From NCBI RefSeq assembly GCF_014842925.1, contig NZ_JACYXJ010000007.1, positions 434,001-498,000 of the forward strand: a stretch of 64,000 bases of DNA, in the 5' to 3' direction. Below, piece after piece: positions 54,373-62,717 of this stretch. This stretch comes from Roseibium polysiphoniae (GTDB lineage: Bacteria > Pseudomonadota > Alphaproteobacteria > Rhizobiales > Stappiaceae). The position numbers and the translations under genes are program-made. The notes below the pieces were generated by a model that saw nothing but the letters and a program-made list of their open reading frames with translations, did no database searches and was not told the DNA's origin. Position 1 is the first letter of the stretch, and the number at the start of each line of letters is the position of its first letter.

Positions 54373-55161
54373 CTATCCGAGTACGGTGTCGTCGTTCAGG
54401 GCGCCGGGACCAGGCGTCGCGCCCTCCGGACATTTGCCCAGAATGATCATGCCAAGCACATCATCATCGGTCACATCCGTTGTCTTGGCGCTGCCAACGA
54501 GCTGGCCGTTTTTCATCACCGCCACACGATCACACAGCTGGAAGACATCGTGGATGTCATGACTGATGAGGAAGATGCCCAGACCCTGCTTTTTCAGCTC
54601 CTGGATCAGCTCCGCAACCATCTGGGTTTCATGGACGCCCAGCGCTGCGGTCGGCTCATCCATGATCAGAATGCGCGCGTTGAAATAGACGGCACGTGCA
54701 ATCGCGACAGACTGGCGTTGACCACCCGAAAGGGCTTTCACAGGCGCGTTGAACTTTTTGAAGTTCGGGTTGAGCTTGCCCATGATCTTGCGGGTTTCCG
54801 CTTCCATGGCATCGTCATCGACAAAGCCCATCGCCGAGGTCAGTTCCCGGCCAAGGAAGAGGTTGGAGGCCGCATCCAGATTATCTGCCAGAGCGAGTGT
54901 CTGATAGATGGTCTCGATGTTCTCGGCACGCGCATCACGCGGGCTGTTGATGGTCACCGGCTTGCCGTCAATCAGGATCTCGCCGCTGTCGGCCTTGTAG
55001 GCTCCCGACAGGATCTTGATCAAAGTGGACTTGCCGGCGCCATTGTGGCCCAGAAGGCCGACGACTTCACCTGGGTAAAGATCGACGGACACATGGTCGA
55101 CAGCGTGCACTCCACCGAAGGAGATGCAGATGTCTTTCATTTCGACCAGGGGAGTTGTCAT
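54373..55161 (-). CDS. xylG: Sugar ABC transporter ATP-binding protein, single-domain (XylG/FrcA-like)
   Basis: A 262-residue ABC ATPase. Walker A is [10 protein letters not shown], the signature is [10 protein letters not shown], Walker B is [11 protein letters not shown], and the switch His is in I-S-H-D-I. Classical XylG carries two ABC domains in about 510 residues; this protein has one, as in rhizobial FrcA, so it probably works as a homodimer. ATG 55161 (M-T-T-P-L-V-E-M) is used; the longer frame runs into xylH. It lies 4 bases after xylH. Confidence 0.9.
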   Translation of the reverse strand: MTTPLVEMKDICISFGGVHAVDHVSVDLYPGEVVGLLGHNGAGKSTLIKILSGAYKADSGEILIDGKPVTINSPRDARAENIETIYQTLALADNLDAASNLFLGRELTSAMGFVDDDAMEAETRKIMGKLNPNFKKFNAPVKALSGGQRQSVAIARAVYFNARILIMDEPTAALGVHETQMVAELIQELKKQGLGIFLISHDIHDVFQLCDRVAVMKNGQLVGSAKTTDVTDDDVLGMIILGKCPEGATPGPGALNDDTVLG

Positions 55162-55165
55162 TGGA

Positions 55166-56461
55166 TCAGTCTCCCGTGCGCTTGCGGTAGAGGATGTCGA
55201 CGAAGACGGCAAAGACAAGAACGATACCGACGACAATGTTCTGAAGCGGTGCGTCCACACCGACCATGGCCATGCCTGACTGCAGCGACTGCATGATCAA
55301 GGCTCCGAGGATCGCGCCGTAAATCGTTCCAACGCCGCCAGACAAAGCGGTTCCGCCAATCACCGCAGCTGCGATAACACGCAGTTCATCAAGTGTGCCG
55401 ATGTCATTGGTCGAGAAGCCAAGACGGGCGGCAGCGACCGCACCAGCCAGGGCACAGAGACCACCCATCAGTGCGAAGACCTTGACCGTCAGGAAGCGTG
55501 TGTTGATGCCCGAGAGCTCAGCCGCGTCCGGATTGCCTCCGGTTGCGAAGATATAACGGCCGAGGCGGGTCCGCTGTGCAACGATGGTCATGGCCACGGC
55601 CACGGCAATCAGAAGCAGAACCGAATAGGGAATGCCGTATCCCATGGTCAGGCCTTCGGGCATCGTTTCGCCGGCAGCTGCAAAAATCCGCTTCAACCGC
55701 GCAGCCGGAATGTCATAGGCATTCAGCGTTGCGACAAAACCGAGGATCGACGCAGCGATCAGACCGGAAATCGTGAGCTCTGCCCAGAGCGGCTTGATGG
55801 GAAAGCCATGGGAGCTCTTGCGCTTGCGCGACATGAACTGCAAGGCAAAGGCTGCGGCCACCGCAAGGACGCCGAAGATCCAGGACCAGGTCTCGCCCAA
55901 CGTGCCGCCGATGCCACCGATTTTCGTGAACGTCTCGTCGAGCGGACCAATCGTCTGCCCGTCCGTGATGAACCAGGCAGCGTTCCGCCAAACCAGCAGG
56001 CCGCCAAGCGTCACGATGAATGCCGGGATGCCCAGATAGCCGACCATCCAGCCCTGGAACGCGCCGATGATCACACCAACCACCATGCCGGCGACGATCG
56101 ACAGGATCCAGAGCATCGGGTGCCCCAGCTCAAGGCCCAGCGCATTCGGCAGAAAATCTGTCTGTGCCACCGCCATGACCGCGGCAACCGTCGCCAGAAG
56201 CGAGCCGACCGAGAGATCGATATGGCGGGTCACGATGATAAAGACCATGCCGGTTGCCATGATGGCGACAGAGACGGTCTGGATCGTCAGGTTGAAGACG
56301 TTGCGAGGCGTCAGAAACCGACCGTCTGTGAACACGTTGAAGACAAGACACAGCACAACGAATGCGCCGATCATGCCCAAAAGGCGCGTGTCCAGCTGCA
56401 AGGCGGAAAAGAAATTGCGAGCTGTCGGGGCTTTTGACCCAGACAGGGCGTCATCGGACAT
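55166..56461 (-). CDS. xylH: Xylose ABC transporter permease
   Basis: A 431-residue permease of the ribose/xylose type (BPD_transp_2). It has about ten to eleven hydrophobic segments, the [17 protein letters not shown] element typical of RbsC/XylH, and a C-terminal [15 protein letters not shown]. It forms the membrane channel for the binding protein at 56610-57641. GGAG precedes the start. The gap to xylF is 148 bases. Confidence 0.93.
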   Translation of the reverse strand: MSDDALSGSKAPTARNFFSALQLDTRLLGMIGAFVVLCLVFNVFTDGRFLTPRNVFNLTIQTVSVAIMATGMVFIIVTRHIDLSVGSLLATVAAVMAVAQTDFLPNALGLELGHPMLWILSIVAGMVVGVIIGAFQGWMVGYLGIPAFIVTLGGLLVWRNAAWFITDGQTIGPLDETFTKIGGIGGTLGETWSWIFGVLAVAAAFALQFMSRKRKSSHGFPIKPLWAELTISGLIAASILGFVATLNAYDIPAARLKRIFAAAGETMPEGLTMGYGIPYSVLLLIAVAVAMTIVAQRTRLGRYIFATGGNPDAAELSGINTRFLTVKVFALMGGLCALAGAVAAARLGFSTNDIGTLDELRVIAAAVIGGTALSGGVGTIYGAILGALIMQSLQSGMAMVGVDAPLQNIVVGIVLVFAVFVDILYRKRTGD

Positions 56462-56609
56462 CGGGAAACTCCTGCTTGGAGACCAGTCGCACGCGCAACA
56501 ATCCGGATGTTATCGCCGGATAACCGTCCTGTCCAAGCAATCAGCTATCAGGACCCGCGCATGTGACTGCCCCGGCCAGATGGCCGGAGCAGTTTTAGTG
56601 TGCTGACTA

Positions 56610-57641
56610 TCAGTTACAAGGAGCCGGACCGTTGGATACGCCCTGGCAGAGCGCGTCCTTGGTGATCCAGCCAGCATCGACAACAGCTGTCAGGTTGTCC
56701 TTGGTGATCGGCATCGGCGCGAGGAAACGAGCCGTCATCTCGGTGCCGGACGGAGACGTCCAGGTACCTGCGCCATCGACAGCAGACATTTCGGTTCCGC
56801 CGGAAAGCGCAGCAGCGATTGCACCGGCAGCCTTGCCGAGTTCACGAGCGTCTTTCCAGACGGAGACAGTCTGAGTGCCCTTGGCAACACGGTTCAGAGC
56901 AGCGTGGTCGCCGTCCTGACCGGAAACCGGAATGCCTTCCATGCCCTGAGCGGTCAGGGCTGCAACAGCACCACCGGCTGTACCGTCGTTGGACGCAACA
57001 ACAGCATCAACCTTGTTGTCCTGGGCTGTCAGGATCTGTTCCATGTTGCGCTGAGCGTTCGCCGGCAGCCAGCCATCTGTGTAGGCTTCAGCAACGATCT
57101 TGACCTTGCCACCGTCGATGGCGGCCTGGAGAACTTCCTGCTGACCACCGCGGAGGAAATCCGCATTCGGGTCGGTCGGGGAGCCCTTGATCATGACGTA
57201 GTTGCCTTCAGGCGCAGCTGCGAGAACAGCGCGAGCCTGCATGCGGCCAACTTCGACGTTGTCGAAGGTCAGGTAGAAGGCGCGCGGGTCTTCGATGAGA
57301 CGGTCGTAAGCAACAACCGGGATGCCTTCATCGGCAGCAGCCTGAACAGCTGGGCCAATCGCCTGTGCGTCCTGCGCAAGGATGATCAGTGCAGTTGCGC
57401 CCTGCGCGATCAGCGCTTCAACGTCAGAAAGCTGCTTGGCAGAAGAGCTCTGCGCGTCAGCAGAAATGTAGGTTGCACCGGCAGCTTCGAGAGCGCCCTT
57501 AATGGCGGCTTCATCCGTCTTCCAGCGTTCTTCCTGGAAGTTGGACCAGCTTACGCCAACAACAACGTCATCTGCATGGGCAAGGTTTACGGCTGTGGCG
57601 GACATAAGGGCGCCAGCCAGTACGGAAGCGATTTTACGCAT
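56610..57641 (-). CDS. xylF: D-xylose-binding periplasmic protein
   Basis: A 343-residue binding protein of the XylF type (Peripla_BP_4). The signal peptide M-R-K-I-A-S-V-L ends near L-A-H-A-D at about residue 23. V-G-V-S-W-S-N-F-Q-E-E-R-W, I-P-V-V-A-Y-D-R-L-I, V-A-S-N-D-G-T-A-G-G and V-S-G-Q-D-G-D follow as in XylF. GGAGG lies about ten bases before the ATG at 57641. It is the first gene of the minus-strand transport operon and divergent from xylR. Confidence 0.94.
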   Translation of the reverse strand: MRKIASVLAGALMSATAVNLAHADDVVVGVSWSNFQEERWKTDEAAIKGALEAAGATYISADAQSSSAKQLSDVEALIAQGATALIILAQDAQAIGPAVQAAADEGIPVVAYDRLIEDPRAFYLTFDNVEVGRMQARAVLAAAPEGNYVMIKGSPTDPNADFLRGGQQEVLQAAIDGGKVKIVAEAYTDGWLPANAQRNMEQILTAQDNKVDAVVASNDGTAGGAVAALTAQGMEGIPVSGQDGDHAALNRVAKGTQTVSVWKDARELGKAAGAIAAALSGGTEMSAVDGAGTWTSPSGTEMTARFLAPMPITKDNLTAVVDAGWITKDALCQGVSNGPAPCN

Positions 57642-57898
57642 ATGTGTTTCCTCCTGCAGACGTTTACCCACCTCCGGGGTCACGTCTCGTATTTTCATCC
57701 CAAGGGGCTGTTTGCCCCCACGTCGACATCCTTAGCATTATTTTTTTTGATGTCCGAAAAAAAGTTGCTCCAAAGCGTGGCTCCTGTCAACATGGTTTTA
57801 CAAAACTGTCACCTGCGTCCATAAATCGGCAGGGATCAAACAAAACACTCCGGAAAACCGGAAGACGAGGAAACACCTTTGAGGAAGCTGCGAGAAGG
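57642..57898 (+). promoter_or_regulatory. Divergent xylF-xylR control region
   Basis: This 257-base region must hold the promoters of both xylF and xylR. It includes an inverted pair GACATC (57725-57730) and GATGTC (57749-57754) around a T-rich stretch, with an A-rich stretch after it; these could form a XylR (ROK) operator. No TATAAT-TTGACA pair stands out, and the operator call is tentative. Confidence 0.5.
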
Positions 57899-59164
57899 AT
57901 GACGAGGAAAGCGGATAGGGACCAGATACGGCGTCAAAATCGAAGCATCATTTTGCAGACCTTGCGCCGAAACGGTCCCCTCGCCCGAATAGATCTTGGC
58001 AAATTTACAAAGCTCAGTCCGGCAACCGTCACGGCGATTACGTCGGATTTGCTCGCACAAGGTCTGATTGAAGGGCTCGAAAGCGACGAACCAAAGGCCC
58101 CCTTGTCTCGAGGGCGGCCCCGGTCATTGTTGCGCCTGAATCCGGACGCCGCCTGCGTGATCGGTTTGCGGATTTCAGTGAACACGATCGACATGTCGCT
58201 GGCCAATTTCGCCGGCGAGACCTTTCTGACGAAACGCATATCGTTCGACAGCGCCGCCGCCGACCGTCACAATTTTCCGGACCTCCTGATCGAAGCCATC
58301 AAATCCTTCACAAAGGAAGCAGGCCTCGACCAAAACCAGATCAAGGAGATCGGGGTCGCGGCCCAGGGCGTCGTCGAGCTGAACGCGGGAATGGTCGTCT
58401 GGAGCCCCGCCTTCAAAGGCCGGGAAATCCCGATCGTTGATCCCCTTCAGTGCGCCTTTGACGCCCACTGCATCCTTTCAAACGACACAAACATGATCAC
58501 AGAAGCGCTGCACTGGTCCGACCCGGCCAAATACAGCGGCACCTTCGCGGTCGTGATGGTGGATTACGGGGTTGGGATGGGCCTTTACCTCGACAATCAG
58601 CTGTTTGCAGGGGCAAGCGGCAAAGCCGCAGAATTCGGACATGCCAACCACATTCCTGGCGGCGCACTGTGCCGGTGTGGCAAGCGTGGCTGCATGGAAG
58701 CCTATCTTTCCGACTATGCCCTGGTTCGCTCTGCCTCGCATCTTCCCGACGATACCGACCCCAAAGACATATCTGCCGGGGCCGGAGCGCTCGAAGCTCT
58801 GATCGAAAAGGCGAAAATCGGCGACGAGAACGCGCTGCAGGCCTTTGCAGATGCCGGCAAGGTGCTCGGCTACGGACTTGCCAGGCTGCTCGCCATGATC
58901 GACCCGAAGCGGATCGTTCTGACCGGGGCTGGCATGCGTGCTTTCGACTATATGGAGGCGGGAATGCATGCCGGACTGGAAGAAGCGCTCGTCACAGACC
59001 TGAGGCAGAACTTTTCCATCGACGTGATGCCATGGAACGAAGACTTCATCCGCAGGGGACTGATCGCCCAGGCGATGGAAAGGCTGGACCAGGATTACAA
59101 CGGTACCGGCACTCCGCGAGCGGTCGTTCAGCGTCAAGGCGGTGAGACTGAGGCGCTGGCATGA
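57899..59164 (+). CDS. xylR: ROK-family transcriptional regulator, xylose repressor type
   Basis: A 421-residue ROK repressor. An N-terminal MarR-like helix-turn-helix (about 8-70) has L-G-K-F-T-K-L-S-P-A-T-V-T-A-I, followed by a sugar-kinase fold with V-D-Y-G-V-G-M-G-L near 220 and the ROK zinc cluster C-R-C-G-K-R-G-C-M-E-A-Y-L near 258. XylR of this type represses xylose genes and releases DNA when xylose or another sugar binds. I use ATG 57899; upstream in-frame codons lie in the control region. Its stop overlaps the next gene as ATGA. Confidence 0.9.
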   Translation: MTRKADRDQIRRQNRSIILQTLRRNGPLARIDLGKFTKLSPATVTAITSDLLAQGLIEGLESDEPKAPLSRGRPRSLLRLNPDAACVIGLRISVNTIDMSLANFAGETFLTKRISFDSAAADRHNFPDLLIEAIKSFTKEAGLDQNQIKEIGVAAQGVVELNAGMVVWSPAFKGREIPIVDPLQCAFDAHCILSNDTNMITEALHWSDPAKYSGTFAVVMVDYGVGMGLYLDNQLFAGASGKAAEFGHANHIPGGALCRCGKRGCMEAYLSDYALVRSASHLPDDTDPKDISAGAGALEALIEKAKIGDENALQAFADAGKVLGYGLARLLAMIDPKRIVLTGAGMRAFDYMEAGMHAGLEEALVTDLRQNFSIDVMPWNEDFIRRGLIAQAMERLDQDYNGTGTPRAVVQRQGGETEALA

Positions 59165-60618
59165 TCAGCTCCAGCCGGTTTTCAGTGATGATCCCCGCGT
59201 TGGCGGGATCGTTGCTGATCGCGCAGCTCTTCGCCATGTCAGCCCGTGCCGATGAGGCGGTGTCGGACGCCACACCTCCTTGGAGCGAGCAGGTTCTCGG
59301 TGAGCCAATCGACTATGACATGTTTGCAGGAGAGCCGGAGCGTTCGCTGGAGCTTCTGATCGAGCATGGTGAGAGGCTGTTTGAAGGCAAATTCACCGCA
59401 GCCGATGGCGCAGGACGTCCGGAGGCCACTCAAGCCATCGTTCCAACGAAACGCCGCAGACCCTCGGCCTATGTTTTCCAGAGAATGGCGGGCCTCGATG
59501 CCAATTCCTGCGCCTCTTGTCACAACGTTCCTGTCTCGGGCGGGGCGGGCGATTTTACGGCCAATGTCTTTGTGTCCGAAGGCTTTGAAAGCGCCGATTT
59601 CGACACGATAGATCCGCAATTTTCTAACGAACGCGGCACCAACGCCCTTCAGGGCTCCGGGCTCATCGAGATGCTCGCCCGCGAAATGACGCGTGATCTC
59701 CGCGCCCAGCGCCGTGAGGCCTTGGCCAAGGCGCGCCACTCAGGCGAAACCGTCACGGTTACCCTTGCGACCAAGGGTGTTTCCTTCGGAAAGTTGAGCG
59801 CAAAGGCCGATGGAACGCTTGACGTGTCCGGCCTGGACGGGATTGATGCAGATCTCACACTTCGTCCCTTCGGGCAAAAGGGTGTTTTCGCGTCCCTACG
59901 CCAGTTCACAGTGAACGCTCTCAACCATCACCATGGCATTCAGGCCAGCGAGCGCTTTGGCGCACGGTGGACGGGCACGAATGACTTTGACGGCGATGAC
60001 ATGCCTGACGAAGTGGGTGCCGGTGAAGTCTCCGCTCTTGTCGCCTGGCAGGCAAGCTTGCCTGCCCCGACGCGAAAGAGCGACCTTCCGGAGGTCTGGC
60101 AATCGGCAGCCGCCGCCGGTGAAACGCTCTTTGCCGATCTTGGCTGCGCAGCGTGCCACATCCCGGCCCTGCCGCTCGAAAGTCTGATCTTTCAGGACCC
60201 TGGGCCCTATGACAACGCAGGGACCCTGCGGCCGACCGATGTGGATCTTCCGATAGAATTGGACTTCTCGCAGTTCGCCTGGGTTCAGGCTCTGCCCAAG
60301 GATGCCAAAGGGCGAACACTTGTGCCGCTTTTCGGAGACCTGAAACGCCACCGGATTGCGGACGCGGCCCGCGACACCTTGGGCAACGAACTCCTCAGCC
60401 AGCGTTTTGTCGCAAGAGACGTCTTCCTGACCGCCGAACTTTGGGGCGTTGGAAGCACCGCGCCCTATGGACATCGAGGCGACCTTACAAGCCTGCATGA
60501 AATCATCGAGGCGCATGGCGGCGAAGCAACCGACGCCCGGAAAGCCTATTCGGCGCTCGATGAAGCGGAACGGCAGAACATGATTGCGTTTTTGCGCAGC
60601 CTGGAGATCGCGCAATGA
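59161..60618 (+). CDS. Periplasmic di-heme oxidoreductase (DUF1111/DHOR family)
   Basis: A 485-residue exported c-type cytochrome. A signal peptide ends at A-R-A-D (about 30). Two heme-binding motifs are present: C-A-S-C-H (117-121) and C-A-A-C-H (329-333), with a typical DHOR tail Y-G-H-R-G-D-L-T-S-L-H-E near 440. DHOR proteins resemble cytochrome c peroxidases and often act with iron or metal uptake systems. Here the gene starts inside the xylR stop and ends inside the next start, both as ATGA overlaps, so expression is coupled to the repressor. No iron-transport gene is near. Confidence 0.9.
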   Translation: MISSSRFSVMIPALAGSLLIAQLFAMSARADEAVSDATPPWSEQVLGEPIDYDMFAGEPERSLELLIEHGERLFEGKFTAADGAGRPEATQAIVPTKRRRPSAYVFQRMAGLDANSCASCHNVPVSGGAGDFTANVFVSEGFESADFDTIDPQFSNERGTNALQGSGLIEMLAREMTRDLRAQRREALAKARHSGETVTVTLATKGVSFGKLSAKADGTLDVSGLDGIDADLTLRPFGQKGVFASLRQFTVNALNHHHGIQASERFGARWTGTNDFDGDDMPDEVGAGEVSALVAWQASLPAPTRKSDLPEVWQSAAAAGETLFADLGCAACHIPALPLESLIFQDPGPYDNAGTLRPTDVDLPIELDFSQFAWVQALPKDAKGRTLVPLFGDLKRHRIADAARDTLGNELLSQRFVARDVFLTAELWGVGSTAPYGHRGDLTSLHEIIEAHGGEATDARKAYSALDEAERQNMIAFLRSLEIAQ

Positions 60619-62273
60619 CCGCTCTTTTCAAGCATCTGCCCTGCATCGTTGCGGCGATTGCGACCAGCGCATTTTCCGCTCTTGCCCAGGACGCAGAGCG
60701 AAAGCCATCGCTGGCTCCGGTGCCGAACTTTGTCGAAGAAGCGGCGGCTGCCGGCCTAGATCACACTTATGACGGTCCCTGGGAGTACTTCGTCGGCGGC
60801 GGTGTTGCGATTTTCGATTGCAACGGAGACCGGCGACCGGACCTGTTTGTGGCTGGCGGCAAGGGCCGCGCGAGCCTGTTTCAAAACAACAGCGCGACCG
60901 GTGGCGTATTGTCCTTCGAGAAGACGGAAACCGGCCTCGGCGAACGGCAGGATAGCAAGGTTCTCGGAGCCTACCCGCTCGATTTTGACAATGACGGCAT
61001 CATGGACCTTGCGGTGCTCCGCCTGGGCGAGAACATGTTGCTCAGGGGTCTTGGCGAATGCCGGTTTGAAAGCGCCAACCGCGCACTTGGCTTCGACGGC
61101 GGGCGCGAGTGGACCACCGCCTTCTCCGCGATCTGGGAAAGGGACGCGGAGTTTCCGAGCCTCGCTTTCGGCAACTATGTTGACCGGTCTGCGCCCGGCG
61201 CGCCCTGGGGAGCTTGCCACGACAACTACCTGTTCCGCCCGCAAGGCGGCAACAGCCTCGACTATTCAAACCCAGAGCGCCTGAGCCCCGGCTATTGCAG
61301 CTTGTCGATCCTCTTTACCGACTGGAACCGGTCGGGGGAACATGCCTTGCGCGTCTCGAACGACCGGCATTATTACCGCGGCGGAGAGGAGCAGCTATGG
61401 GCCGTTCCTCCTGGGCGACCCGCACGCCTTTACCGGAGAGCCGACGGCTGGCGTCACCTCAAGATATGGGGCATGGGCATTGCCTCCATCGATCTCAATG
61501 TGGACGGCTATCCTGAATTCGCCCTGACCAGCATGGGCGACACGAAGCTTCAAATGCTCGATGACGAAGCTGACGAAACGGTTCCGGTCTATCGCGACAT
61601 TGCCTTCGACAAGGGCCTCACAGCCCACAGGCCATACACTGGCACCGACCTGCGTCCGTCGACGGGCTGGCACTCGGAATTTCAGGACGTCAACAACGAC
61701 ACGCTCTGGGATCTGTTCATAGCCAAGGGAAATGTCGAGGCCATGCCGGACTTCGCGGCCTACGACCCTGACAATCTGCTTCTGGGCCAGTGGGACGGCC
61801 AGTTCTCGGAAGTCGGGGATCATGCAGGCATTGCCTTGGACCGGCGTGGACGCGGCGCAGGGCTGGCCGATTTCAATATGGACGGCCTTCTGGATCTCGT
61901 GGTCGTCAACCGCTCGGCGCCTGTCAGCCTATTTCGTAATGTCGGAGCGGGCACATCGGAGACCCCGCGCCCACTCGGCAACTGGCTGAGTGTCGAGGTC
62001 AGGCAGCCCGGAAAACCCAACCGTATGGCTGTCGGCGCGAAGGTCAGCGTCAAGATTGGCAACAAGACAATTGTCCGCGATGTGCAGGTTGGAGCGGGAC
62101 ATGCGTCCGGACAGGCTGGCTTCCTGCATTTCGGCCTCGGCGTATCTGAGCGGGCGCAAGTGCGTATCCGCTGGCCCGACGGCGACTGGAGTCATGGCTA
62201 CCGCGTCTTTGCCAACACCCATGTGCTGATCGATCGAGGCGCGGAAAACGCAGGACTCTGGCTTCCCGAATAA
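60615..62273 (+). CDS. Secreted CRTAC1-like FG-GAP/VCBS protein with ASPIC/UnbV domain
   Basis: A 552-residue exported protein. A signal peptide ends near F-S-A-L-A-Q-D (about 25). Several FG-GAP/VCBS calcium-loop repeats follow (F-D-C-N-G-D-R-R-P-D-L-F; F-D-N-D-G-I-M-D-L; D-L-N-V-D-G-Y-P-E; D-V-N-N-D-T-L-W-D-L; D-F-N-M-D-G-L-L-D-L), forming a beta-propeller of the CRTAC1 type. The ASPIC/UnbV module (about 460-545) ends in V-R-I-R-W-P-D-G-D-W. Such propellers bind calcium and often partner proteins or surfaces. It is translationally coupled (ATGA) to the di-heme protein, which suggests a joint periplasmic role. Confidence 0.88.
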   Translation: MTALFKHLPCIVAAIATSAFSALAQDAERKPSLAPVPNFVEEAAAAGLDHTYDGPWEYFVGGGVAIFDCNGDRRPDLFVAGGKGRASLFQNNSATGGVLSFEKTETGLGERQDSKVLGAYPLDFDNDGIMDLAVLRLGENMLLRGLGECRFESANRALGFDGGREWTTAFSAIWERDAEFPSLAFGNYVDRSAPGAPWGACHDNYLFRPQGGNSLDYSNPERLSPGYCSLSILFTDWNRSGEHALRVSNDRHYYRGGEEQLWAVPPGRPARLYRRADGWRHLKIWGMGIASIDLNVDGYPEFALTSMGDTKLQMLDDEADETVPVYRDIAFDKGLTAHRPYTGTDLRPSTGWHSEFQDVNNDTLWDLFIAKGNVEAMPDFAAYDPDNLLLGQWDGQFSEVGDHAGIALDRRGRGAGLADFNMDGLLDLVVVNRSAPVSLFRNVGAGTSETPRPLGNWLSVEVRQPGKPNRMAVGAKVSVKIGNKTIVRDVQVGAGHASGQAGFLHFGLGVSERAQVRIRWPDGDWSHGYRVFANTHVLIDRGAENAGLWLPE

Positions 62274-62391
62274 CGTTTGCGGCGTGCAGCTGCTGGCAAA
62301 ACAACCCTTTCATTGCTGACCCAATCCCGGCATGATATTGTTTGTTAACCAAGTTCACGCTATCCAGATGTGGATTGGAGATCGGGTCGCC

Positions 62392-62676
62392 ATGCTTTTG
62401 TTTCTTATATTAGCTGCAACGCTTTATGGCGTGATTGCCTTGTTTTTCCTGATCTTTTCCACAGCCGAACTGATCGATCGCGGGAACAGCAGCAATCTTC
62501 GTTTGCTGTCCGCCGTCGTCACTTCTGCAGTGTGGCCGGTGACACTGATCGTCATGACAGCGGTCGTCTTCGGGGCTCAATGTGCCGCCAGGCTTAACTT
62601 TTCCACAGAGCCCCACAAAATGCGGCACGTGCCGGCCCAGGAGCCAAACGTGATTGCCATGCGCCGCGCCGACTAA
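62392..62676 (+). CDS. Small membrane protein, unknown
   Basis: A 94-residue protein with two hydrophobic segments (about 2-24 and 38-60) and a basic, His-containing C-terminal tail. No family is recognised. ATGs at 62332 and 62368 are in frame; I use 62392 because the first membrane segment begins right there, although the ribosome site (GGAG at 62377, 11 bases upstream) is only fair. Confidence 0.6.
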   Translation: MLLFLILAATLYGVIALFFLIFSTAELIDRGNSSNLRLLSAVVTSAVWPVTLIVMTAVVFGAQCAARLNFSTEPHKMRHVPAQEPNVIAMRRAD

Positions 62677-62717
62677 GAGATCGACGCCTGCCAAAGCTCT
62701 CTCAATTTGCTGAAGAA

